Source: Bacteroides sp.
GTDB taxonomy: Bacteria > Bacteroidota > Bacteroidia > Bacteroidales > Bacteroidaceae
DNA: 12,788 bases
Direction: 5' to 3'
NCBI GenBank assembly: GCA_030151845.1
Contig: JASLCM010000064.1
Coordinates: 1 to 12,788, forward strand
In this document: piece after piece, positions 1 to 6,859 of the stretch
Layout: each line of letters opens with the position of its first letter
Numbering within the stretch: the first letter of the stretch is position 1
The notes under the pieces: generated by a model
The model's database searches: none
Seen by the model: the letters and a program-made list of their open reading frames with translations, nothing else
What the model was told of the DNA's origin: nothing
Position numbers and translations under genes: made by a program

Positions 1-58
1 AATTGAAGAATAATGAAATAGGCCTGAACGTTCAGGCCTATTTCATTATTCTTCAATT
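1..58. terminator. Perfect 58-bp palindrome, probable terminator downstream of rseP
   Basis: Bases 1-29 are the exact reverse complement of bases 30-58, with no mismatch and centre AACGTT. The inner core AGGCCT..AGGCCT is GC-rich and the outer arms are A/T-rich, so on either strand the RNA would form a hairpin followed by a U-rich 3' arm. It lies 38 bp past the rseP stop, where the minus-strand operon should end, and its symmetry would let it work in both directions. The arms are much longer than an ordinary intrinsic terminator needs. They start at the first base of the window, so the true left extent is unknown. Confidence 0.65.
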
Positions 59-96
59 CTAATAAGAGAACAAACTTTATACATCATCAGTGGTTT

Positions 97-1452
97 TTAA
101 AATAAAAACCTTAAGACATCATTAAAGTTAGCCCAAATCAGCAAAATAAAGAGTAAAAGCATTCCAGTAACTTGTGCATACTCCATAAAACGATCACTTG
201 GCTTTCTCCTAGCTATAATCTCATAAAGTAGAAACAGAACATGGCCTCCATCTAATGCAGGAATAGGTAAAATATTCATAAAAGCTAGAATGATAGATAA
301 GAAAGCTGTCATATACCAAAACTGGTACCAGTTCCAGGTAGCAGGGAATATGCTTCCTATCGTTCCAAAACCTCCCAATTGCTTTGCACCCTCTTTAGAG
401 AAGAGGTGTTTCATGTTGTTCACATACCCTTTTAAAGTTTTTACACCTAGAGCTGCTCCTGCAGGTATTGAGCCTAAAAAGGTATATTCCTCTTGGACCA
501 CAGGAAAAAGTTTTTTCACATCTCCTGGGGTATAAACCCCCATTTTAAAATCTTCATCAACCTGCAAGCTTACTTCTCGCTGCTCATGATTTCTAATTAA
601 GGTTAAGCTTATTTCTCGTGGATTAAGACCAGCAGCCAATAAGCTATCTGCTTGTAATCTCCTATCGGCCATTATCTGAACAAAATCATTAAAAGCAATA
701 GGCTTACCATTAAGAGCTATTATGCTATCTCCAGGCTGTAAGCCTGCTACCTCAGCAGGAGAGTCTGCTATTACTCGATCTACAACATAAGGAACTCTAA
801 AGTCTGCAAAACGTACACTGTCTGCCAATAACAACTGCATAAAGTTTTCTGGAATATAAATGGAGGTTTTCACTCCATCACGTTTAACAGAAACTTCCCT
901 TGCATCTACTATTCTAGAGATTAGTTCACCATCATAACGGGTAAATTCAACTCCATCTGCAGAGAGTAACACATCACCATCTCTAAATCCTACCGATTTT
1001 GCTGATTCATTAAAGACCATTCCTAGCTCTGCTTTCTGTACCTCAATGAATGAGTCCCCCCAGGTGAAAAGAATCATAGCATAAATAAACAGAGCCAACA
1101 GGAAATTAAAAACAACCCCTGCAACCATGATTAGTAACCGCTGCCAAGCTGGTTTTGCTCTAAATTCCCAAGGCTGTGCAGGTTTTTTCATTTGCTCGGT
1201 ATCCATAGACTCATCAATCATACCAGCGATTTTCACATATCCTCCTAAAGGTAGCCAGCCCAAAACAAACTCAGTATCACTGTTTTTTGGTTTATGCTTG
1301 AAAAGGCTAAACCAGGGAGAGAAAAATATACTAAAACGTTCTACCCTTACTTTAAATAATCGTGCAAAAAGAAAATGCCCAAACTCATGTACTATCACAA
1401 GCAGAGAGAGGCTTAATACTAGTTGTAGAGCACGAACTAAAAATGTCTCCAT
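97..1452 (-). CDS. rseP: RseP-type site-2 zinc metalloprotease (M50)
   Basis: Inner-membrane protease that cuts substrates within or near the bilayer, in E. coli the anti-sigma factor RseA and signal-peptide remnants. At 451 residues it matches the family length (E. coli RseP 450). The first membrane helix carries the zinc motif HEFGH (H22, E23, H26). GYVKIAGM at 71-78 is the conserved membrane-associated loop, and a second helix follows at about 105-130. Two PDZ-like modules occupy roughly 140-200 and 220-290; the second has the clear GLQPGD signature near 237-242. The C-terminal half has N393-x2-P-x-P-A-L-D401-GG, whose Asp is the third zinc ligand, then a last hydrophobic segment at about 430-450. 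The gene starts 15 bp after dxr and ends the operon. Bacteroidota generally lack an RseA-sigmaE pair, so the physiological substrate here cannot be inferred. The protease assignment is secure. Confidence 0.95.
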   Translation of the reverse strand: METFLVRALQLVLSLSLLVIVHEFGHFLFARLFKVRVERFSIFFSPWFSLFKHKPKNSDTEFVLGWLPLGGYVKIAGMIDESMDTEQMKKPAQPWEFRAKPAWQRLLIMVAGVVFNFLLALFIYAMILFTWGDSFIEVQKAELGMVFNESAKSVGFRDGDVLLSADGVEFTRYDGELISRIVDAREVSVKRDGVKTSIYIPENFMQLLLADSVRFADFRVPYVVDRVIADSPAEVAGLQPGDSIIALNGKPIAFNDFVQIMADRRLQADSLLAAGLNPREISLTLIRNHEQREVSLQVDEDFKMGVYTPGDVKKLFPVVQEEYTFLGSIPAGAALGVKTLKGYVNNMKHLFSKEGAKQLGGFGTIGSIFPATWNWYQFWYMTAFLSIILAFMNILPIPALDGGHVLFLLYEIIARRKPSDRFMEYAQVTGMLLLFILLIWANFNDVLRFLF

Positions 1453-1467
1453 TTATTATTGTCTGAT

Positions 1468-2649
1468 TTAATTAAAATTCTTTTTTATATATTCTCTAGC
1501 AAAAGCTCTTATTGCTGCATCTGTCTCAACATAATCTTCATAACTAGGGTTCTTAATAAAAGCTCCTTGCTCTAAAGCAACTTCAGCTAATTCACTAATA
1601 CCAATAAATGGTATCTTATCAGCTAAAAAAGCAGCAACAGCAATTTCATTCGCAGCATTTAATTTACACGCAGCATTTCCACCACGCTCCATAGCTAAAT
1701 AGGCAAGCCCTAAGCATGGAAAAAGTTCTAAGTCGGGAGCTTCGAAAGTTAACTCTCCACATGTAGTGAAATCTAATCTACCCATAGAGCCAGCAATACG
1801 ACTAGGGTAAGAAAAAGCATATTGAATAGGAACTCTCATATCGGGAACTCCCAATTGGGCTTTCACTGCACCATCTGTGAACTGTACCATTGAGTGAACA
1901 ACAGACTGCGGATGTACTACTACCTCTATCTGTTCTGGAGATACACCAAAAAGCCACTTTGCCTCAATCACTTCAAATCCTTTATTCATCATTGTTGCAG
2001 AGTCAATAGTTATCTTAGCCCCCATCTCCCAATTGGGATGATTTAAAGCTTGCTCTTTAGTAACTCGAGTTAATTCTTCTTTGGAAAAACTTCTAAATGG
2101 ACCTCCAGAAGCGGTTAGTAAAATTTTTTCTACCTGATTATCTCCTTCACCTACTAAACACTGAAAAATAGCAGAATGCTCCGAATCTACTGGTATTATC
2201 GGTGCTTGATACTCTAAGGCTAATCTCTTAATTAGCTCTCCAGCAACAACTAATGTCTCTTTATTGGCTAAAGCTATACACTTCCTGGCCTTGATGGCAT
2301 GTATCGTTGGCTTCAACCCCGCATATCCTACCATTGCTGTTAAGACTACATCAATCTCACTTGATTCTACGATTTGTGCAATAGCTTCAGAACCTGCAAA
2401 AACTTTAATGGGGTACCTCTCTAAAGCCTCTTTCACCACATTATACTTACTCTCATCGGCTATAACTACCGAATCTGGTAAGAATTCTATTGCTTGTTTG
2501 ATAAGTAGCTCGTCGCTCGTGTTAGCTGTTAGTGCATAAACCTCATAGCGATCTTTATGCTCCCGGATAACCTCCAAAGCTTGTGTTCCTATAGATCCTG
2601 TTGATCCAAGAATTGCTATCTGTTTTTTCTTATTTTTGTTTTCCATCAT
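1468..2649 (-). CDS. dxr: 1-deoxy-D-xylulose-5-phosphate reductoisomerase
   Basis: Cytosolic enzyme that converts 1-deoxy-D-xylulose 5-phosphate to 2-C-methyl-D-erythritol 4-phosphate using NADPH and a divalent metal, the second step of the MEP isoprenoid pathway. At 393 residues it is full length. GSTGSIG at 15-21 is the NADPH-binding loop. LANKETLVVAGE spans 127-138, and PVDSEHSAIFQ (153-163) supplies metal ligands D155 and E157. TASGGPFR at 179-186 and NKGFEVIEA at 222-230 complete the active site, with E226 at the position of E. coli E231. The linker and C-terminal helical domain are present (KLNAANEIAVAAFL, 329-342). Two consecutive ATG codons lie at the start, one base after the M23 stop, which suggests coupled translation. 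Its product feeds undecaprenyl phosphate (needed with murA) and the menaquinone side chain (needed with menA). Confidence 0.97.
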   Translation of the reverse strand: MMENKNKKKQIAILGSTGSIGTQALEVIREHKDRYEVYALTANTSDELLIKQAIEFLPDSVVIADESKYNVVKEALERYPIKVFAGSEAIAQIVESSEIDVVLTAMVGYAGLKPTIHAIKARKCIALANKETLVVAGELIKRLALEYQAPIIPVDSEHSAIFQCLVGEGDNQVEKILLTASGGPFRSFSKEELTRVTKEQALNHPNWEMGAKITIDSATMMNKGFEVIEAKWLFGVSPEQIEVVVHPQSVVHSMVQFTDGAVKAQLGVPDMRVPIQYAFSYPSRIAGSMGRLDFTTCGELTFEAPDLELFPCLGLAYLAMERGGNAACKLNAANEIAVAAFLADKIPFIGISELAEVALEQGAFIKNPSYEDYVETDAAIRAFAREYIKKNFN

Positions 2650-2650
2650 T

Positions 2651-3511
2651 TTAGAATACTATATACAGTTCAGGATCTATGGCTTGACCTCTGTACCACA
2701 GTTCAAAGTGAAGGTGTGGACCTGTACTCAAACTTCCTGTATCTCCAACTAAGGCTATTGCCTCACCTGCTCTCACCTCTTCTCCTGCCCTCTTTAACAA
2801 AGAGCCACAATGCTTATAAACAGAAATATACCCATTGTCATGTTGTATCTCAATTACATAGCCTGTTTCCGCTGTATAGGTGCTTAACACAACAGTTCCA
2901 GCTAGAACAGCCAAGATACTCTCCTTCGGATCTGCTGCAATGTCTGTTCCAAAATGCCGTTTTGTTGCATCAAAAGAGCCGGTAATAACTCCTATTACAG
3001 GACGATAAAAGACTATATCTTTCAAAGGTCCTCCTGTTGTTATTGATGTTAGATTATACTTCTCTTGCTCCTCATATTTTAACCTAAATTCCTCTTCACG
3101 TTTACTTCTCTCACGCAAAGAGTCCTCTCGTATAATGGTCAAGGAGTCGATAGACTGTACGGTATCAACACGTACAGTCCCACTGAAAATATCTTGAATA
3201 TTAGTTATGTAAAGATTTTGTCGATCGACAACACTCTGTAAAGAGTCTACAGCTAATGCATTAGCAACTATTTGTCGGCGTGTTTCACTGTTCATATAGC
3301 CTGGTAAATAGTTACGTAATGGAGTAAACACTATAATTACAGCTGTTATTAGAAATACAATTAATAGTGTAGAGAATAAAACAGAAAGTCCGTTAAACTT
3401 CGAAATACGTAAAGAGAAAATCTCCTCTAATGTATTTTCATTTGTAACAGACAGTCTATATTTAAATCGAATGTTTTTCCAAAAGGATTTAAATGACTTT
3501 TTTTTTGCCAT
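2651..3511 (-). CDS. Membrane-anchored M23 (LytM/lysostaphin-like) peptidase
   Basis: Predicted zinc metallopeptidase acting on peptidoglycan in the periplasm. The 286-residue chain has a basic cytosolic N-terminus (K/R-rich 1-20), one transmembrane helix at about 42-64, then a charged, probably coiled-coil stretch at about 76-155, and a C-terminal M23 domain. The metal and catalytic residues are present: H186 and D190 in HFGTD, H234 in YKHC, and H266/H268 in GPHLHFE. This makes it a probable active enzyme, unlike EnvC/NlpD-type activators that lack these residues. Family members of this layout (helix, coiled coil, M23) cleave peptide crosslinks. The target bond is not visible from sequence. 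It has its own candidate promoter in the 70-bp gap behind it and precedes dxr by one base. Confidence 0.9.
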   Translation of the reverse strand: MAKKKSFKSFWKNIRFKYRLSVTNENTLEEIFSLRISKFNGLSVLFSTLLIVFLITAVIIVFTPLRNYLPGYMNSETRRQIVANALAVDSLQSVVDRQNLYITNIQDIFSGTVRVDTVQSIDSLTIIREDSLRERSKREEEFRLKYEEQEKYNLTSITTGGPLKDIVFYRPVIGVITGSFDATKRHFGTDIAADPKESILAVLAGTVVLSTYTAETGYVIEIQHDNGYISVYKHCGSLLKRAGEEVRAGEAIALVGDTGSLSTGPHLHFELWYRGQAIDPELYIVF

Positions 3512-3542
3512 ACCCTATTCTATGATAACAGGGTCAAAGGTA
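3512..3542 (-). promoter_or_regulatory. Candidate internal promoter for M23-dxr-rseP, with inverted repeat
   Basis: The only gap above 40 bp inside the minus-strand cluster holds TACCTTTG at 3542-3535 (minus strand), an exact match to the Bacteroidota -7 box TAnnTTTG. The expected start of transcription near 3528 would give a leader of about 17 nt. The -33 box is weak (TTTA at about 3563-3560). Between the -7 box and the ATG lies an imperfect inverted repeat, ACCCT (3512-3516) and AGGGT (3530-3534), with partial pairing inside. Confidence 0.5.
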
Positions 3543-3581
3543 AGAAAATTAAGGCAGATTAAAGGAATCCGTTGATTGATT

Positions 3582-4124
3582 TTAACTCTCACCACCACTC
3601 CCCAGTAATGTCTCTAGTAGTCCCTCGGGAATTTCAAGTTGAATAAAACGACTCTCCTCATCTATATCAAGCAATAACTCTTCTTGATATGGAATAAGTA
3701 GCTCTCCACCGGGATGAGATACAATAAAGAGTGTATTTATTGTAGAATCATCTATTCCCAAGACCTCACCAATTTCATGGTTGTGCTGATCTTTAAGTTT
3801 AAAGCCAACCAAAAAATCCACCTCTAAATCCTCTGAAATATCTTCAGATATAGATTTTTTAGGGTAAAAAACAGATTGATTGATAAAGTCTTTTGCTCGC
3901 TCTAGGGAGTCAACCCCTTCGAGTTTAAGAGTTGCAGAACCATTTGATCGTATGATATAATGCTCTATAAAGAAAGGTACTAATATCCCATCAATTAAAC
4001 ATACGATATAAGTACTATCCCCCTCTTCAAGCAAGTTGTGCGTAAAAATAAACGTTAACTCACCATCTACTCCATGAGGCTTCGAGATATATCCAATTTT
4101 CAGTACTTCAGACTCTTTTATCAT
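3582..4124 (-). CDS. rimM: Ribosome maturation factor RimM
   Basis: Assembly factor that binds ribosomal protein uS19 and the 3' head domain of the 30S subunit during maturation. The 180 residues are the usual length. The N-terminal RimM barrel (about 8-90) starts with the signature IGYISKPHGVDGELTF (10-25). A PRC-barrel domain follows at about 103-175, with LLIPYQEELLLDID (142-155) and the typical ending EIPEGLLE (164-171). The start overlaps the murA stop by four bases (ATGA), so translation of the two is probably coupled. In many bacteria rimM sits in rpsP-rimM-trmD-rplS. Its place after murA is the Bacteroidota arrangement. The identification rests on the signature and on domain order. 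Confidence 0.94.
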   Translation of the reverse strand: MIKESEVLKIGYISKPHGVDGELTFIFTHNLLEEGDSTYIVCLIDGILVPFFIEHYIIRSNGSATLKLEGVDSLERAKDFINQSVFYPKKSISEDISEDLEVDFLVGFKLKDQHNHEIGEVLGIDDSTINTLFIVSHPGGELLIPYQEELLLDIDEESRFIQLEIPEGLLETLLGSGGES

Positions 4125-5425
4125 ACTCTTGTTATTCTTGCACCTATTGCATTTAAACGGTATTCTATATTTTGGTATCCTCTATCTATTTGCTCTATAT
4201 TATGAATACGACTAGTACCCTCTGCACTCATAGCAGCGATTAGCAAGGCTATTCCTGCACGAATATCTGGAGAAGTCATATTCCCTCCTCTCAGTTTGAA
4301 TTGATGATTATGTCCAATTACTACTGCTCGGTGTGGATCACAAAGAATAATTTGTGCTCCCATATCAATCAGCTTATCAACGAAGAAAAGTCTGCTTTCA
4401 AACATTTTTTGATGAATAAGGACACTTCCTTTTGCCTGTGTTGCAACAACTAGCATAACACTCAATAAGTCTGGAGTTAATCCGGGCCAAGGCGCATCGG
4501 CTATGGTCATGATAGAACCATCAATAAAAGAATCTATTTCATAGTTAGGCTGAGCAGGTACATAAATATCATCCCCTCTTTGCTCCAATTCTATTCCTAA
4601 TCGTTTAAAACTATCAGGTATTATACCAAGATTCTCATACGATACATTCTTTATATTGAGTTCACTTCCTGTCATAGCAGCCATACCAATAAAGCTTCCC
4701 ACCTCAATCATATCAGGCAAAACCGTATGTTCTGCACCTCCAAGAGCATCAACCCCTTCGATAGTTAGTAAATTAGATGCTATTCCACTAATTTTAGCTC
4801 CCATCTGATTAAGCATCTTGCACAGTTGCTGTAAGTAAGGCTCACAAGCTGCATTATATATAACCGTTTTCCCCTTAGCTAATACAGCAGCCATAACAAT
4901 GTTTGCTGTACCCGTAACAGAAGCTTCATCTAATAACATATACGCTCCCTCCAAGCGATCTGCAGTTATTTCAAAAAGCTCACGTTTATCGTTATATGTA
5001 AAGTCCGCACCCAATTTCTGAATGCCAATGATGTGGGTATCCAACCTCCTACGACCAATCTTATCACCACCTGGTTTAGAGATTAAGGCACGTTTAAACC
5101 TAGCCACTAATGGTCCAATTAACATAACACTTCCACGTAAGCTAGAACATTTTTTTAAAAACTCATCGCTCTCTAGGTAACTCAAATCTACTTGATCTGC
5201 CTTAAAAGAGTAAGTTGAAACCCCTTTCTTAGAGACAGTAACCCCTATGTTACCCATTAGGGATATTAGATTATTTACATCAAGTATATCTGGAATATTA
5301 TGTATTGTCACCTCTTCGGAGGTTAGTAGGGTTGCACAAATGATTTGTAGAACCTCATTCTTAGCACCTTGTGGATAGATATCTCCACTTAACTTATGTC
5401 CACCTTCTATAATAAAAGAAGCCAT
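4121..5425 (-). CDS. murA: UDP-N-acetylglucosamine 1-carboxyvinyltransferase MurA (Cys-to-Asp variant)
   Basis: Cytosolic enzyme that transfers enolpyruvate from PEP to UDP-GlcNAc, the first committed step of peptidoglycan synthesis. The 434 residues cover the whole EPSP-synthase-like double barrel. Conserved residues are K22-N23 (AKNEVLQII), R126 in the active-site loop, D319 (TPDLL, general base) and R389 (DIRAGIALL). The loop reads PGGDKIGRRRLDTH, so the residue aligned with E. coli Cys115 is D121 (codon GAT at 5065-5063). Fosfomycin acts by alkylating that Cys. Enzymes that naturally carry Asp there, as in Mycobacterium tuberculosis and Chlamydia, remain active and are insensitive. Intrinsic fosfomycin resistance at the target is therefore expected. 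It follows DUF4290 by 39 bp and overlaps rimM by 4 bp. MurA is preferred over AroA because of the AKN and DIRA motifs. Confidence 0.96.
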   Translation of the reverse strand: MASFIIEGGHKLSGDIYPQGAKNEVLQIICATLLTSEEVTIHNIPDILDVNNLISLMGNIGVTVSKKGVSTYSFKADQVDLSYLESDEFLKKCSSLRGSVMLIGPLVARFKRALISKPGGDKIGRRRLDTHIIGIQKLGADFTYNDKRELFEITADRLEGAYMLLDEASVTGTANIVMAAVLAKGKTVIYNAACEPYLQQLCKMLNQMGAKISGIASNLLTIEGVDALGGAEHTVLPDMIEVGSFIGMAAMTGSELNIKNVSYENLGIIPDSFKRLGIELEQRGDDIYVPAQPNYEIDSFIDGSIMTIADAPWPGLTPDLLSVMLVVATQAKGSVLIHQKMFESRLFFVDKLIDMGAQIILCDPHRAVVIGHNHQFKLRGGNMTSPDIRAGIALLIAAMSAEGTSRIHNIEQIDRGYQNIEYRLNAIGARITRV

Positions 5426-5464
5426 ACTTACAGTTTTATTTATTAAACGAATGTGAGCGGTATA

Positions 5465-6073
5465 CTAACGCTTGTGATTGCGACGCTGATTATTTCTATT
5501 GTGTCGCTGACGGTTATTTTGCTGATTAGCATTAGCCTCCATAATCTCTAAAACTTCTTTTGTTAATTTAAGTTTTCCTTTTGACATTTCAGCTAAATCT
5601 TTGGCTATTTTTTCATCATCAATATTATCGCGATTCCAAGCAACAAAGTTTTTAGCCATATGGTTGGCTATTAAAGCAACTAAGTTGTCTCTCTCATCAC
5701 CTTCAGGATACTCCGCAGCCTTATTTATAAGATCTGTTAATACTCTCCCATAGTGACGATATCGAATTTTAGATTGTGGGTAAGACAAGGGCTCTGGTTT
5801 TGAATCCAAACTATCCTTCTCTACAATTTCATAAGGATACTCAATATCCAGTTGAAAATCAGACATAATTGCAAGATGATCCCAAAGCTTATGTGTAAAA
5901 TCGGGAACATCTCTCAAATGAGGAAGCATATTCCCCATAATATCGATTATAGTATTTGCACATCTTTGCCTTTCAGAACGATCTTCTATTGTTAAAGCGT
6001 GATCAACCATATGTTGTACACTTCTACCATATTCTGGTAAAGGCATTCTTTTCTTCTGTGTATTATACTCCAT
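5465..6073 (-). CDS. DUF4290 family protein, Bacteroidota-specific, function unknown
   Basis: Recognised as the DUF4290 family, typical of Bacteroidota and usually placed beside murA. No function is established to my knowledge. The 202 residues look soluble, with no signal peptide or membrane helix. The conserved part covers about 1-180: an N-terminal MEYNTQ and LPEYGR, a helical stretch with NTIIDIMGNMLPHLRD (40-55) and HKLWDHLAIMSDF (61-73), then YRHYGRVL (105-112) and a charged helical region. The last 22 residues are low complexity, with 8 Asn, 6 Arg, 4 Gln, 2 His, 1 Lys and no acidic residue, suggestive of a disordered nucleic-acid or polyanion contact. It lies 18 bp after tsaB and 39 bp before murA, so it is probably co-transcribed with both. 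A link to cell-wall synthesis or translation is only guilt by association. Confidence 0.88.
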   Translation of the reverse strand: MEYNTQKKRMPLPEYGRSVQHMVDHALTIEDRSERQRCANTIIDIMGNMLPHLRDVPDFTHKLWDHLAIMSDFQLDIEYPYEIVEKDSLDSKPEPLSYPQSKIRYRHYGRVLTDLINKAAEYPEGDERDNLVALIANHMAKNFVAWNRDNIDDEKIAKDLAEMSKGKLKLTKEVLEIMEANANQQNNRQRHNRNNQRRNHKR

Positions 6074-6091
6074 AATTGTCTTTTATAACGG

Positions 6092-6781
6092 CTACAATCT
6101 TTTTTTAGGCTTTGTAGCAACAAACTCCTTTAAATAGAAGGGCTCAAAATAGGCCACATCTTCAAATTTCTCATCGAGGAAGGCTCGCTCTGCTAAAGGA
6201 GACATCATCGTAGCTAAGGGGTGAATATTGTCAATAAAATGTGCATTAGGATGTGTTATAACCTCTTTGCACTTATCAGCTCCATTTCCAAAAAAGTATA
6301 CAGGAGATTCTTCCAAATATTCCATGTACGAATTCTCGTCTATTATATCTGCTGATATTTTACGCTTTAGATTTAACCCTCGATCGTAAACAGCTGCATA
6401 AACCTCCATCCTTCTTGCATCAAGCATTGGACAGATTAACGCATTTTCTGGTAGCTCTTTATGTAAGAGCACGGGTACAGCCAAAAGCTCTAAAGTAGGT
6501 ACTGCAAGTAAAGGCACAGAGCGCCCATAGCAAATTCCCTTAGCCATTGACACACCAATTCTTAGTCCTGTATAGGAACCTGGTCCACAACTTACTGATA
6601 CTGCATCTAAGGGGATACCGTGGCTGTCAATAAAAGCTAAAGCCTCATCAATAAAGACACCCAAAAGCACCGCATGTGAAGGACCTTCATAGTCCACTTT
6701 TGAAAAAATAGTGTGAGAATTGTCACTTACCGCTACAGAACAGACTTTTGTAGAGGTTTCAATGTGTAAAATACACGACAT
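6092..6781 (-). CDS. tsaB: tRNA t6A threonylcarbamoyltransferase complex subunit TsaB
   Basis: Non-catalytic partner of TsaD in the complex that, with TsaE, transfers threonylcarbamoyl to A37 of ANN-decoding tRNAs. The 229 residues match the family (E. coli 231). It shows the ASKHA fold start ILHIETST (4-11), the hallmark GPGSYTGLRIG (66-76), DARRMEVYAAVYD (121-133) and the C-terminal YFEPFYLKEF (211-220). It lacks the zinc-binding His motif of catalytic TsaD, which should be encoded elsewhere. It is the first gene of the leftward cluster, with a divergent promoter shared with yicC. The ATG at 6781 leaves a leader of about 17 nt from the predicted transcription start, which supports the start choice. 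Confidence 0.95.
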   Translation of the reverse strand: MSCILHIETSTKVCSVAVSDNSHTIFSKVDYEGPSHAVLLGVFIDEALAFIDSHGIPLDAVSVSCGPGSYTGLRIGVSMAKGICYGRSVPLLAVPTLELLAVPVLLHKELPENALICPMLDARRMEVYAAVYDRGLNLKRKISADIIDENSYMEYLEESPVYFFGNGADKCKEVITHPNAHFIDNIHPLATMMSPLAERAFLDEKFEDVAYFEPFYLKEFVATKPKKRL

Positions 6782-6803
6782 AGCTTGCTATTTAATTATA
6801 TCG

Positions 6804-6811
6804 CAAAGATA
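6804..6811 (-). promoter_or_regulatory. Candidate -7 box of the tsaB promoter
   Basis: The minus strand reads TATCTTTG, an exact match to the Bacteroidota -7 consensus TAnnTTTG, 22 bp before the tsaB ATG. The -33 region is T-rich but lacks a clear TTTG. The box overlaps the left arm of a TCGCAA-N13-TTGCGA inverted repeat (6801-6825). It would drive the tsaB-to-rimM genes and perhaps the whole cluster. Confidence 0.5.
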
Positions 6812-6834
6812 GTCTATAATTGCGAAAAAACCAC

Positions 6835-6842
6835 TACTTTTG
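6835..6842 (+). promoter_or_regulatory. Candidate -7 box of the yicC-gmk-nadD promoter
   Basis: The plus strand reads TACTTTTG, which fits TAnnTTTG, 17 bp before the yicC ATG. The predicted start is near 6848 and the leader about 12 nt. No TTTG lies at the ideal distance upstream; a TTG at 6820-6822 is too close. The box is inside an inverted repeat with arms ACTACTTTT (6833-6841) and AAAACTAGT (6846-6854), one mismatch, 4-nt spacer. Confidence 0.5.
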
Positions 6843-6859
6843 CTTAAAACTAGTAGGTT

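Noticed and set aside
290..535. 81-codon plus-strand open frame
   Set aside because: Antisense to the C-terminal half of rseP, with no family resemblance; a shadow frame.
1127..1471. 114-codon plus-strand open frame
   Set aside because: It lies wholly opposite rseP, whose protein motifs are certain. It has no recognisable domain and no promoter, so it is a shadow.
2264..2985. Two plus-strand open frames of 91 and 89 codons (2264-2539, 2716-2985)
   Set aside because: Both are antisense to well-supported genes (dxr and the M23 peptidase) and have low-complexity translations.
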